Shown here piece after piece: positions 33,814-42,487 of a DNA stretch of 64,000 nt. The stretch comes from an uncultured Alphaproteobacteria bacterium (GTDB lineage Bacteria; Pseudomonadota; Alphaproteobacteria; Micropepsales; Micropepsaceae). The notes beneath the pieces are model-generated. The model worked only from the letters and a program-made list of their open reading frames with translations, was not told where the DNA came from and did not search any database. The stretch is from assembly GCA_902826695.1 (NCBI GenBank), contig CADEFU010000003.1, positions 372,001 to 436,000 on the forward strand, given 5' to 3'. Position 1 is the stretch's first letter, and every line of letters begins with the position of its first letter. The position numbers were made by a program, and so were the translations under genes.

Positions 33814-35049
33814 TCAACAAAGCCGATTCTTGTGGAACGCGCCGGCCTTCATGATCGCCGGAATATGGGCACCCTGATCCTGAAACAGACCGAGATCTTT
33901 CAGCGGATCGCCGTCGATCACGATCAAGTCGGCATACGCGCCGGGCTCGATCACGCCGAGCTTGCCCGTCTGCCGCACGACGTCGGCGCCCACCAGCGTC
34001 GCCTGCCGGATGATCTCGATCGGCGACAGCACCTCGGCGCGGAACAGGAACTCCCGCGACTGATCGACTTGCAGCTGCCCCAGCAAGTCGCTGCCATAGG
34101 CAACCGGCACGCCGGCCCGCTTGCAAATCTCAAGCGACTTCAATCCGCCGTCGATAACGATTTCGTTCTTCGCCAGCTGGTCGGCCGACATCCCGAACTG
34201 CCGCCCGCGTTCCTTCATCGCGTAATAGGCGACGAGATTGGCGACCATCAGCGACTTGCGCTCCGCCATCAACCGCGCGCTCTTGTCGTCGATCAGATTG
34301 CCGTGCTCGATGGTGCGAACGCCGTTCTTCACCGCCCGCGTGATCGCTTCCGGCGTATAGGCATGCGCGAGCACATAGCGCCCGAAACTGTGCGCCTCTT
34401 CAACCGCCGCCGCGATCTCCGCCGCGCTGTACTGCAAACTGTCGAGCGGATCCCAAGGCGAGGCGACGCCACCCGACACGAAAATCTTGATCTGGTCGGC
34501 GCCTTGCCGCATCTGCTCGCGCACCGCTTTGCGCACGCCGTCGGCGCCGTCCGCGATCTCCAACGTAAACGACAAAGCGTTGCAGCATTTGCAGGGTTCG
34601 TCGCCCGCCGTTCGCCGCCGCGAGTCGCCATGCCCGCCGGTCATCGAAATCGGCCGCCCGGAGATGAAGAGGCGAGGCCCCGCCAGCACGCCCGTCTCAA
34701 CCGCTTCTTTGATGCCCCAATCCGCGCCGCCGGTATCGCGCACAGTGGTGAAACCGCGGTCCAGCATCTCCCGCATGAGCTTCGAGGCCTTGGCCGTCAT
34801 CAACGTCAATGGCATCGACTCGAGCCGGTGCAATCCAAGCTCCACCAAATACACATGCACGTGACAGTCGATCAGCCCAGGCATCAATGTCCGGCCGCCG
34901 CAATCGACGATGCGCGCAGCCGAAGCCTTGATCGGCCTATCCGACACCTCGCGGATCGTGTCGCCCTCAACAAGGACCTCATACCCGCCGCGCGCCTCAT
35001 CGAAGCGCGGATCGAGCAGGCGAAGATTGCGGAAAACAACGCTCGTCAT
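33814..35049 (-). CDS. Amidohydrolase (imidazolonepropionase/prolidase-like)
   Basis: Metal-dependent amidohydrolase of 411 aa. DCHVHVYL is at about 61. QIKIFVSGG probably carries the carboxylated Lys, and VLAHAYTPEAI, TIEHGNLID and PVAYGSDLLGQL supply further His and Asp ligands. The end PGAYADLIVIDGDPLKDL is the small beta domain seen in this family. No signal peptide is present. Relatives include Xaa-Pro/Xaa-Arg dipeptidases and organophosphate acid anhydrolases. A distinctive GDEPCKCCNALSF loop with three Cys may be an extra structural feature. Confidence 0.9.
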   Translation of the reverse strand: MTSVVFRNLRLLDPRFDEARGGYEVLVEGDTIREVSDRPIKASAARIVDCGGRTLMPGLIDCHVHVYLVELGLHRLESMPLTLMTAKASKLMREMLDRGFTTVRDTGGADWGIKEAVETGVLAGPRLFISGRPISMTGGHGDSRRRTAGDEPCKCCNALSFTLEIADGADGVRKAVREQMRQGADQIKIFVSGGVASPWDPLDSLQYSAAEIAAAVEEAHSFGRYVLAHAYTPEAITRAVKNGVRTIEHGNLIDDKSARLMAERKSLMVANLVAYYAMKERGRQFGMSADQLAKNEIVIDGGLKSLEICKRAGVPVAYGSDLLGQLQVDQSREFLFRAEVLSPIEIIRQATLVGADVVRQTGKLGVIEPGAYADLIVIDGDPLKDLGLFQDQGAHIPAIMKAGAFHKNRLC

Positions 35050-35101
35050 GAAGCACCTCCAACGTGGTGCATGTTCATGCGCTCAAGCGGTGCAGGCAAG
35101 C

Positions 35102-35647
35102 TTAAAGCGCAAACTTCAGGCCCACCGATAGCGTGCTGCTTTCCAACTCGATGAAATCGCCTTCGAACGCCTTCACATAGCGGTAGTTCGCGACCAGCTC
35201 CGTTGACTCACTGAGCGCGAAGCTCAGACCGGTCTTGAACTGTGCGGCGAGCTGCACGGAGTCATCTTCGATCGGCACAAAGAAGTTGAAGCTTGCGTGA
35301 ATAAAGTCCACGCCGAGCCCGCCGCCGACCGAGAACGACAGCTGCTCGGTGAGGGGGACATTGTAGATGCCGTTCAGCATCACGCTGATCTGATCAACGT
35401 CGTAGTCAAACGCTCCGTCTCTGGCCGACCGGTACCCGATTTCACCTTCCAAGTCGAAGTTCGGCCCAAGCCGGTGCCCGACGGTAGCTATGATTGCGTA
35501 CCCGGTGCCCGCGTCGGCGCTGAAATGCCCGTCAAGCTCCGCGCCGCCTTCGATCCCGATGTACCAGGCTCGTTCGCCCGCATCCGCTCCCGCCGCCGCT
35601 ACAAACGCCACAGATGCTGCGGCGAGCCGTCGAATCGTCTTTCCCAT
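35102..35647 (-). CDS. Outer membrane beta-barrel protein, 181 aa
   Basis: Signal peptide MGKTIRRLAAASVAFVAAAGADA precedes a small barrel: RAWYIGIEGGAELDG, LGPNFDLEGEIGYRSARD, LSFSVGGGLGVDFIH and LVANYRYVKAFEGDF, ending SVGLKFAL. The start WYIGxEGGA is shared with the OmpA-like protein at 35792, suggesting related barrels. The usual terminal Phe is replaced by Leu. Confidence 0.83.
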   Translation of the reverse strand: MGKTIRRLAAASVAFVAAAGADAGERAWYIGIEGGAELDGHFSADAGTGYAIIATVGHRLGPNFDLEGEIGYRSARDGAFDYDVDQISVMLNGIYNVPLTEQLSFSVGGGLGVDFIHASFNFFVPIEDDSVQLAAQFKTGLSFALSESTELVANYRYVKAFEGDFIELESSTLSVGLKFAL

Positions 35648-35735
35648 AAGCCCCCCCCCAGTTTTCTCTTGTCTGCGGCCATCCTAGCACCGGCCCCGCT
35701 CCCGATGGTGGCGCGAGAGCTACATTCTGACACAG

Positions 35736-35765
35736 AAAAAGGGCGGAACCTTTCGGTCCCGCCCC
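35736..35765 (-). terminator. Rho-independent terminator of the ompA-like gene
   Basis: On the minus strand GGGCGGGACC and GGTTCCGCCC form a stem with a short GAAA-type loop followed by TTTTTCTG. It is placed 27 bp after the OmpA-like stop. Confidence 0.85.
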
Positions 35766-35791
35766 GTACACATCGGCTAATACGCAGCCGA

Positions 35792-36931
35792 TTAGTTCAG
35801 GTTGATCTCCGTCCGGCGGTTTTGCGGCTCTTTCACGCCGTCGCCGGTCTTCACAGTGAGTTCGCCCTCGCCGCGACCCGAGGCAGAGATAGCGCTGCCA
35901 GGGATGCCCTTATTGACGAGGTTCGTCTTCGCCGCATTTGCCCGGCACTCGGACAGACGCTGGTTGTAAGCGTCAGAGCCGACCGTGTCGGTGTGACCAA
36001 CGACGGTCACAGTCGCCGAACCGGTGGACTTCGCGGTCGCTGCCGCGTCGCTCAACACCGCATCGGCTTCCGCCGAAATGTTGCACTTGTTGAAGCCGAA
36101 ATAGATGATGAACTGCTTCGGCCCAGCCGGCGGCGGCGGGGGCGGCGGCGGTGGTGGCGGCAGCGGCGCTTCGTCCTCGTGGAGGTCGTAGCGCAAGCCG
36201 ACGGTCACCGTGTGCTTCTCGAGATCGTCGAGTTCCAGCGTCTTGTAGCGTGCGGCGAACTCCGGCTCGCTCACGTTCAAGTAGCGATAGGTCAGCGTCA
36301 GGTCGAGGCGCTTCGTGACCTGATAGGTCAAGCCGGCGATCGCCTGGAACGCAAAGCGCGTGTCGCTTTCGTCGACGAACGTGCGCCCATTGCGGGCGAG
36401 ATCGAGTTGCACGTAGTCGACGCCCGCGCCGAGGCCGAGGTTGAGGTCGAGCTTCTCGGTCAGCGGCACGTCGTAGATGACGTTGATCATGGCCGTGTAC
36501 TCGGTCAGATCGCCTTCATACGTGCGCGTGCTGCAGTACTGGCCTTCGTTCACGAACGAGACTTCCTCGCCGTACCCGTAGCATTTCGTCCGGTCCAGCT
36601 GCGCGTCGTTGTCGCGATAGCCGAGCTCAAGTTCGATCCGCCAGTTCTTTTCAAAGCCGTAGCCGACCGTGGCAAAGCCTGCCCAGCCGGTATCGAAGTC
36701 CAAGCTGCCGTTTGAGCCACGACCGCCCCACCACGACGAACGCGCGGACGCTTCGTCGACGACGACGACATCGCTGAAGCCCGAACGCGAGAAGATGACC
36801 GACGTATCGTCGATCCAAGTCGCGCCGGCTTCCAGCCCAATGTACCAACCACGATGATGTGCGCTCGACTGCGACGCGGCTGCAAACGAGACAGCCGCCG
36901 CGGTGACGAGCAAAATACCTTTTGCCTTCAT
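35792..36931 (-). CDS. OmpA family outer membrane protein
   Basis: Protein of 379 aa. The signal is MKAKGILLVTAAAVSFAAASQSSA. An eight-stranded OmpA-type barrel spans about 30-245 (RGWYIGLEAGATWID, NWRIELELGYRDN, LNLGLGAGVDYVQLDL, RLDLTLTYRYLNVSEPEF). A proline linker (PLPPPPPPPPPPP) is at about 250. The C-terminal peptidoglycan-binding OmpA_C domain contains IIYFGFNKCNISAEADAVL, VTVVGHTDTVGSD and NQRLSECRANA, with the NRRTEINL end. The ATG at 36931 is preferred over a TTG four codons upstream. A strong terminator follows. It links the outer membrane to the wall. Confidence 0.94.
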   Translation of the reverse strand: MKAKGILLVTAAAVSFAAASQSSAHHRGWYIGLEAGATWIDDTSVIFSRSGFSDVVVVDEASARSSWWGGRGSNGSLDFDTGWAGFATVGYGFEKNWRIELELGYRDNDAQLDRTKCYGYGEEVSFVNEGQYCSTRTYEGDLTEYTAMINVIYDVPLTEKLDLNLGLGAGVDYVQLDLARNGRTFVDESDTRFAFQAIAGLTYQVTKRLDLTLTYRYLNVSEPEFAARYKTLELDDLEKHTVTVGLRYDLHEDEAPLPPPPPPPPPPPAGPKQFIIYFGFNKCNISAEADAVLSDAAATAKSTGSATVTVVGHTDTVGSDAYNQRLSECRANAAKTNLVNKGIPGSAISASGRGEGELTVKTGDGVKEPQNRRTEINLN

Positions 36932-37250
36932 GAGAGACCCCAATGTGATTTTCGCTAGGCGCCGCGAGAGGGAGAGTGAGCAGCGCCATCCCAGAACGGC
37001 GTTTAACTACCAGCGCCAGTTCCAGCGTCAATGCGAAAATGCTGTGTCGGCTTGGGATAAATGTATTTCGGGAACACGATGACGCATGCCAGGAATATTA
37101 TCCGCGCGGTGCGCGCACCGCGTGCAGGCGGAGACAGGAATCCGGTCCTATCGAAGTACTACTTTAGGGGTAGAGGGTTCCGCTTTGCCGCGGAAAACAA
37201 AGGCCGCGCGGGGTGTCCGGCGCGGCTCTTTGGTGCCCAACAGGGCGCAC
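36932..37250. other. Intergenic gap, 319 bp
   Basis: Holds the ompA-like upstream region and the terminator of the leftward bdhA-patatin-DoxX operon (37194-37226). No gene is visible. Confidence 0.6.
37194..37226 (-). terminator. Terminator of the bdhA-patatin-DoxX operon
   Basis: On the minus strand GCCGCGC (plus 37220-37226) and GCGCGGC (plus 37203-37209) pair around a 10-nt loop, then CTTTGTTTT follows. It lies 24 bp past the DoxX-like stop. Confidence 0.8.
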
Positions 37251-37706
37251 TCAGTGCGCAACGCCTTCGCGGCGCACGAGATTCACGATGGTTTGCAGCA
37301 GTGCGATCACGTCGCTGCGATGGATGAGAAGTATCGTCGCACTCGATAGCCAGACGCCGCAAGCCAGCGTGAACAACAACCCGCCGTCGCCTTTGATTTC
37401 GACGCCGAGCGGCGTGAAGAGGTGGAACACGATCGCGCCGGTGATGATGACAAGCGCCATGCCCGCTCCCCAAATCCGCGCGGGCCGGACAAACAGGAGT
37501 ACGGACGCGACGAGTTCGCTAAACCCGATGAAGTAGCGGCCGAAGGGCTCGAACAGAGCGATGCCCGACCAGTCGCGCAAGGTCGAGAAGATGAAGATAC
37601 TCTCCTCCGATCCCGTCCATTTGAAGAACAGCGACTGAACAAAAACGAAGGCTATGTAGAGCGACAGCACGAAGGTTGCGATGGTCTGTTTGCGCATGGG
37701 AGGCAT
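37251..37706 (-). CDS. DoxX-like membrane protein
   Basis: Integral membrane protein of 151 aa with four hydrophobic spans (about 10-27, 58-76, 80-100 and 106-128). Sequence such as FVFVQSLFFKWTGSEES and GRYFIGFSELVASVLLF is DoxX-like in its four-helix layout. AGGAGAAACACCC precedes the ATG at 37706. It is 22 bp downstream of the second patatin and last in the operon before the terminator. Function unknown; DoxX proteins are linked to redox and sulfur metabolism in some species. Confidence 0.8.
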   Translation of the reverse strand: MPPMRKQTIATFVLSLYIAFVFVQSLFFKWTGSEESIFIFSTLRDWSGIALFEPFGRYFIGFSELVASVLLFVRPARIWGAGMALVIITGAIVFHLFTPLGVEIKGDGGLLFTLACGVWLSSATILLIHRSDVIALLQTIVNLVRREGVAH

Positions 37707-37728
37707 GGGTGTTTCTCCTGAGTGGGGG

Positions 37729-38853
37729 TTAATCGGCTGAAGCTTGCCGGAAGCGGGCGTCGCGCGTGATGCGTTGCCCGTCCAGCGCGTCTTCATCGCC
37801 CTGGAACAGGTCGCGGATGTTGACGGTCGATCGTTCGCCAAGCGCGTCGAAGTGCGACGACAGCCAGTGCTCCGTCGCCTGACGCCCTTTGGCGAACAGC
37901 ATGTCGAGGAACTCGTGCTCGGTATTGAGCTTCGACGAGGCGCCGAGTGCGGAAAGCGCCATCTCGTCCTCCACCATGTGAACCAGCACGCGCCGGTAGC
38001 CGGTGCCCTCAAGCCGTCCTTCGTCCATCAGTCGCGTCACGAAGTCGATCGTCCGCAACTCGCGCAATAACGAGGCATTGAAAGTGATCTCGTTCAGGCG
38101 GTTCAAGATATCGCGCGCCGTACGCGGCACGCCGGGCCGGCGGATCGGATTGATCTGCACGATCATCACGTCGTCGCTTGCCGCGTGCTCGAACAGGGGC
38201 CACAGCGGTGGATTGCCCATGTAGCCGCCGTCCCAATAGGGCACGCCGTCGATCGTCACCGCTTGGAACATGAACGGAAGGCAGGCCGAGGCCAGCACGT
38301 GATCGACCGTCAACTCAGCGCGCTGAAACACTTTCGTTCGCCCGGTCTCCACATTCGTTGCCGAGACGAACAACTTCAGCTGGCCCGCGCGCACGCGGTC
38401 AAAGTCGACGAACTTCTTCAAAATGTCGCGCAACGGGTTCAGGTTGAACGGGTTGAGATCGTAAGGACTGGCGATGCGCGACAGCATGTCGATCCACAAA
38501 TACGCGGGCGAGGAGTCAAGGCTCCACCCGCCGCGCAACGCTTCGGCTGGCGAACGGCGCAAGGGGCTGTACTTCCCGGCATCGCTGATCCCGTGCCAGA
38601 ACCGGTTCAGCGTGTCGCGCGCCTGCGCGCGATCGCCCGAGGCCAAGCCGTCCGCAAGCACCACCGCGTTCACCGCGCCGGCAGATGCGCCCGTGATGCT
38701 GTCGATCTCGATCCGCTCGTCTTCCAGCAGCCGGTCGAGCACACCCCACGAGAATGCGCCGTGCGATCCGCCGCCTTGCAGCGCGAGGTTGAGACGCTTG
38801 ATGCCACTGGGCGTTGGCCCGCGCTTGCGGGGTAGGGGGACTGTCTTGTTCAT
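37729..38853 (-). CDS. Patatin-like phospholipase (second copy)
   Basis: Protein of 374 aa. The oxyanion loop is LALQGGGSHGAFSWGVLDRL, the nucleophile elbow GASAGAVNAV (GxSxG, Ser at about 61), and the catalytic Asp is in DGGYMGNPPLW. The C-terminal half resembles the DUF3734 region of PHB-linked patatins. It starts with a 4-bp ATGA overlap with the 58-aa gene and is a close paralogue of the protein at 39023. Candidate substrates are lipids or PHB-granule surface esters. Confidence 0.92.
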   Translation of the reverse strand: MNKTVPLPRKRGPTPSGIKRLNLALQGGGSHGAFSWGVLDRLLEDERIEIDSITGASAGAVNAVVLADGLASGDRAQARDTLNRFWHGISDAGKYSPLRRSPAEALRGGWSLDSSPAYLWIDMLSRIASPYDLNPFNLNPLRDILKKFVDFDRVRAGQLKLFVSATNVETGRTKVFQRAELTVDHVLASACLPFMFQAVTIDGVPYWDGGYMGNPPLWPLFEHAASDDVMIVQINPIRRPGVPRTARDILNRLNEITFNASLLRELRTIDFVTRLMDEGRLEGTGYRRVLVHMVEDEMALSALGASSKLNTEHEFLDMLFAKGRQATEHWLSSHFDALGERSTVNIRDLFQGDEDALDGQRITRDARFRQASAD

Positions 38854-39026
38854 CGGCCCCGTCCTTCATTCGCGCGCGCGGCAAGCCACAGACGCGCCTG
38901 CTCGCGGCCCAGAAGCTCGCTCCACGTCGCCATGGCTGGATCGGCGAACGGATGAACCTGACGCGAGAATTCGCCGGCGAGCCAATAGTCGCCGCGTTCG
39001 CGCTTGCTTCGAAACAACTTGATCAT
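38850..39026 (-). CDS. Small conserved-looking protein, 58 aa, between two patatins
   Basis: Starts MIKLFRSKRERGDYWLAGEF and contains WSELLGREQARLWLAARANE. It has no signal or membrane span, a basic N-terminus and an amphipathic helical C-terminus. A strong GGAGGACATC site precedes the ATG. Both ends overlap the flanking patatin genes by 4 bp, so three proteins are translated in a coupled chain. The family is not recognised. Confidence 0.78.
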   Translation of the reverse strand: MIKLFRSKRERGDYWLAGEFSRQVHPFADPAMATWSELLGREQARLWLAARANEGRGR

Positions 39027-40114
39027 GATGTCCTCCCTTCGAGGTATTCGTTGCGGATATCGACGCTCGATGTGACACCGACCTTGCCGAAGTGGGCTTC
39101 GAGCCACATCGATGCGGCCTCGCGGCCGAGATCGCGCAGCTTCGTCAAGAACTTCCAATCGGTCTCGAATTTGGACGCGACCGTGAAATCCGACATCACG
39201 TCGTCGGAGCGGATTGCGTGAATGTTGAGCCGCTTAAGCCGATCGCGGTATTCGGGCTTGATCCAATCGTCGTCGATCAGCCGGGTCGCAAACGCGATCG
39301 CCCGCATCTCGCGCAAGAGCGACGAGTTGAAGCTGATCTCGTTGATACGGTTGTAAATCTCCGACGACCGCTTCGGCACCTTCGCCCGTACGATCGGGTT
39401 AATGTGCACGATCATGACGTCGCTGGTGTCGGTGTTGTAGATCAGCGGATAGATCGCAGGGTTGCCGCTATATCCGCCATCCCAATACGCCTCGCCGTCG
39501 ATCTCCACCGCCTGGAACAGCATCGGCAGGCAAGCCGACGCCATCACCACGTCCAGCGTGACCTCCTTGTTGGAGAACACGCGCGCCTTGCCGGTCTTCA
39601 CGTTCGTCGCGCAAATCGACAGCCGCGTGCACTCGCACATGTGAATTTGTTCGAAATCGACGGTCTTCGCCACGATCTCGCGCAGCGGGTTGAAGTTGAA
39701 CGGATTGAACTCGTACGGGCTGAACGAGTGTGTCATCAGCTCGAACATTCGATAGGAGGCGCTGTCCTTCACGCCCCAAAAGTGATCGAGCGGCGTGCGC
39801 TTGATCGGGCTATAGAACGCGCCAGCATCGCTAATCCGCTTCCAGAACGTCTCGAGCAGTTCGCGCGCCTTGTCCTTGCCGCCCAGCATGTGGCCGTACG
39901 CATAAACGACTGCGTTCATCGCGCCGGCGCTCGTGGCGGAGAAGCCATCGACCTCCAACCGCCCGTCTTCGAGCAATCGGTCGAGAACGCCCCACCCAAA
40001 GGCCCCGTGCGCCCCGCCGCCTTGCAGCGCGAAGTTGATCGTCTTCGTGCCGAAGGCCGCCGCCCGCTCGTGCGCCGTGGTCGGCACGTCGTGGATGCGC
40101 GTTTGGATGTTCAT
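39023..40114 (-). CDS. Patatin-like phospholipase (first copy, DUF3734-type)
   Basis: Protein of 363 aa. NFALQGGGAHGAFGWGVLDRL is the oxyanion loop, ATSAGAMNAVVYA the GxSxG-type elbow (TSAGA) and WDGGYSGNPAIYPL the Asp motif. The C-terminal SVDIRNEYLEGR end fits DUF3734. It lies 28 bp downstream of bdhA, a pairing common in PHB-producing alphaproteobacteria. The likely role is in granule or short-chain ester metabolism, though a general phospholipase role cannot be excluded. Confidence 0.92.
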   Translation of the reverse strand: MNIQTRIHDVPTTAHERAAAFGTKTINFALQGGGAHGAFGWGVLDRLLEDGRLEVDGFSATSAGAMNAVVYAYGHMLGGKDKARELLETFWKRISDAGAFYSPIKRTPLDHFWGVKDSASYRMFELMTHSFSPYEFNPFNFNPLREIVAKTVDFEQIHMCECTRLSICATNVKTGKARVFSNKEVTLDVVMASACLPMLFQAVEIDGEAYWDGGYSGNPAIYPLIYNTDTSDVMIVHINPIVRAKVPKRSSEIYNRINEISFNSSLLREMRAIAFATRLIDDDWIKPEYRDRLKRLNIHAIRSDDVMSDFTVASKFETDWKFLTKLRDLGREAASMWLEAHFGKVGVTSSVDIRNEYLEGRTS

Positions 40115-40142
40115 CGTGTCCTCCCAACCCCTTCAGCTGTCG

Positions 40143-40955
40143 TCAGTGTGCTGTCCAGCCGCCATCAACTGGCAATGCCGTTCCTGTGATCGACGCGGCC
40201 AGGTCGCTCGACAGGAATGCCGCCAGCGCACCCATCTCTTCGACGGTGGCAAATTTCTTGTTCGGTTGATTGACCAGCAGCACGTCGCGGATGACTTTCT
40301 CGCGCGAGATGTTGTGCGCCTTGGCCTGATCGTCGATCTGCTTTTCAACGAGCGGCGTCCACACATAGCCGGGGCAGATGGCGTTCGCGGTGACGTTGAA
40401 TTCGGCGCCCTCAAGCGCGGTCACCTTCGTCAAGCCGACGACGCCGTGCTTGGCCGCCACATAGGCCGACTTGAACGGCGACGCGACGAGACCGTGGGCC
40501 GAGGCAACGTTGATGATGCGCCCGAACTTGCGCTCCTTCATACCCTTGAAGGCGGCCTTCGTTGCGTGGAACACGGCCGAAAGATTGAGCGCGAGAATCG
40601 CGTTCCACTTCTCTGCCGGAAACTCTTCGATCGGCGAGACGTGTTGAATGCCCGCGTTGTTGACCAGGATATCGACGCGGCCGAACTGTTTCTCGGTGCG
40701 TTGAACAAGGGCCGTCGTCTCGCCGGGGTCCATCAGGTTGGCCGCGTCGTACGCAACGCGCACGCCAGTCGCCTGTTCCAGCGCAACCCGCGTCCGTTTC
40801 ACTTCGTCCATATCGCCAAGTCCGTTCAGCACGACGGCCGAACCGGCCTCGGCAAGTGCGCGCGCGATCCCGAGTCCGATCCCGGACGTTGACCCGGTGA
40901 CGATTGCGACCTTGCCGGCCAGCATGCGTTGCATCTTGGTGTTGGTATCAAGCAT
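40143..40955 (-). CDS. bdhA: 3-hydroxybutyrate dehydrogenase (SDR)
   Basis: NAD-dependent SDR of 270 aa that interconverts 3-hydroxybutyrate and acetoacetate. TGSTSGIGLGIA is the cofactor loop and NNAGIQHVSPIEEFP the diagnostic segment. Ser in NVASAHGLVASPFKSAYVAAKHG precedes the YxxxK pair. VTANAICPGYVWTPLVEKQI is the substrate-lid region that marks 3-hydroxybutyrate dehydrogenases. The start MLDTNTKMQ at 40955 is supported by a purine-rich upstream site. It heads the leftward operon with the two patatins. A 42-bp shared motif lies 63-104 bp upstream. Confidence 0.93.
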   Translation of the reverse strand: MLDTNTKMQRMLAGKVAIVTGSTSGIGLGIARALAEAGSAVVLNGLGDMDEVKRTRVALEQATGVRVAYDAANLMDPGETTALVQRTEKQFGRVDILVNNAGIQHVSPIEEFPAEKWNAILALNLSAVFHATKAAFKGMKERKFGRIINVASAHGLVASPFKSAYVAAKHGVVGLTKVTALEGAEFNVTANAICPGYVWTPLVEKQIDDQAKAHNISREKVIRDVLLVNQPNKKFATVEEMGALAAFLSSDLAASITGTALPVDGGWTAH

Positions 40956-41017
40956 TGGCGGGGACTCCCGTGTTGGCGATCTCTTCACCGCCCACACTGC
41001 GCCTCATCGCGTCGTAC

Positions 41018-41059
41018 CTGAAATGCCGTTTGACTGGCCTTTGGATAGCCGCCTGCTAT
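41018..41059 (-). promoter_or_regulatory. 42-bp motif with 15-bp dyad upstream of bdhA
   Basis: Begins CTGAAATGCCGTTTG and ends with the dyad ATAGCCGCCTGCTAT (41045-41059). The same motif, at identical internal spacing, is at 44371-44412 upstream of the cupin gene (36 of 42 bases equal). In both cases the dyad is the part farther from the leftward gene, as for a LysR-type activator site. Confidence 0.6.
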
Positions 41060-41135
41060 GACGAAACACGGCTGGAATCGGCGAAAAAGCCCCCGCGCAG
41101 GCGAGGGCTTCCGACAACGATACGAGAAGGTGAAC

Positions 41136-42476
41136 CTACGCAGCCTCGCTCAGAGCGTCGGCCTTCGGCATCGCGGGCGACCCGGTGATCAACCGCACCC
41201 CGCGCTGATAGGTGAAATAGCTCCACGCCCACCCGGTGGCGACGAAGAAGCGGTTGCGGAACCCAATCAGGAAGTACACGTGCGCGACCGACCACAAGAT
41301 CCACGCGATCAGCCCCTTCAGCCGTACAAAGCCGAAATCGACCACAGCCTTCGAGTGCCCGATCGTGGCCAGGTTTCCATAGTCCGCATAGCGAAACGCA
41401 TCGGGCAACGTCTTCTTCATCGCATGCGCCTCAACCAGGCGCCCGACATATGTTCCCGCCTGCTTTGCAGCCGGCGCGACGCCGGGCAGCATTTTGCCGT
41501 CCCCGTCCTTGAACGCCGCCGTGTCGCCGATCACGAACACATCGCTCACACCCGGTACGGAGAAATCCGCGTTCACGATCACGCGTCCGGCGCGGTCGCA
41601 CGGCGCCTTCAACCACTCGCCGGCAGGCGAGGCCCGCACGCCCGCCGCCCAAATCACTGTCCTTGCAGGGATCGCAGCTGAGCCCAGCATCACGTTGTCG
41701 GGCGCAATATCGGTTACGGGAACGCCGAGCTTGACCTCGACGCCCTTCGCTTCAAGCGCGCGCTTGGCTTCTTCCGACAGGGATTCGGGGAACGACGGCA
41801 GCAGCCGAGGCCCGGCTTCGACCAGCATGATCTTCGAGCAATGCGGCGTAATCGTTCGGAAGTCCTTGGTGATCGATCGCCGCGCAAGCTCGGCGATCGC
41901 ACCCGCCATCTCGACGCCCGTCGGCCCGCCGCCCACAATCACGAACGTCAACAGCGCGTCCCGCTTGGCCTTGTCCTTTTCGCCTTCTGCGCGCTCGAAC
42001 GCGAGCAGGATCTTCGCGCGAACGCGCGTTGCATCGTCCACGGTCTTGATGCCCGGCGCGATCTCTTCCCAGTAATCCTTGCCGAAATAGCTATGCCGCG
42101 CGCCGGTCGCGATGATGAGATGATCGTAGCCCAGTGCGTGTCCGCCCGCCGTCCGCACGCTCTTCGTCGCCGCATCGACGTCGGTCACTTCGTCGAGCAA
42201 CACGTGAACGTTTGGCTGATCGCGCAAGATGCTGCGGATAGGCTGCGCCACTTCCGCCGGCGACAGCGACGCGGTCGCGACTTGATACAGCAGCGGTTGG
42301 AACAGGTGATAGTTGTGCTTGTCGACGATCGTGATTTCGACGTCGGCGTGCTTCAGGGCTTTTGCAGCCGACAAGCCGCCGAATCCGGCGCCGATGATAA
42401 CGACACGGGGCTTGCCGGTGGCGGTCATGACTGCGGGCTCCCTCTTGAGCGTTGATATAGGGGCTACGCGCGCCAT
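41136..42476 (-). CDS. Type II NADH dehydrogenase (NDH-2-like FAD oxidoreductase)
   Basis: Protein of 446 aa with two dinucleotide-binding folds. FAD binds VVIIGAGFGGLSAAKAL at about 25 and NAD(P)H binds FVIVGGGPTGVEMAGAIAEL at about 178. FVIGDTAAF carries the FAD-proximal Asp. The C-terminal hydrophobic, aromatic stretch (LIAWILWSVAHVYFLIGFRN) anchors NDH-2 enzymes to the membrane. AATGGAGGTGACG precedes the ATG. It is 11 bp downstream of the MFS gene. It passes electrons from NADH to quinone without proton pumping. Confidence 0.92.
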   Translation of the reverse strand: MARVAPISTLKREPAVMTATGKPRVVIIGAGFGGLSAAKALKHADVEITIVDKHNYHLFQPLLYQVATASLSPAEVAQPIRSILRDQPNVHVLLDEVTDVDAATKSVRTAGGHALGYDHLIIATGARHSYFGKDYWEEIAPGIKTVDDATRVRAKILLAFERAEGEKDKAKRDALLTFVIVGGGPTGVEMAGAIAELARRSITKDFRTITPHCSKIMLVEAGPRLLPSFPESLSEEAKRALEAKGVEVKLGVPVTDIAPDNVMLGSAAIPARTVIWAAGVRASPAGEWLKAPCDRAGRVIVNADFSVPGVSDVFVIGDTAAFKDGDGKMLPGVAPAAKQAGTYVGRLVEAHAMKKTLPDAFRYADYGNLATIGHSKAVVDFGFVRLKGLIAWILWSVAHVYFLIGFRNRFFVATGWAWSYFTYQRGVRLITGSPAMPKADALSEAA

Positions 42477-42487
42477 CGTCACCTCCA

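Noticed and set aside
35297..36715. 472-codon plus-strand frame
   Set aside because: Antisense to the two outer-membrane protein genes, with no start signal.
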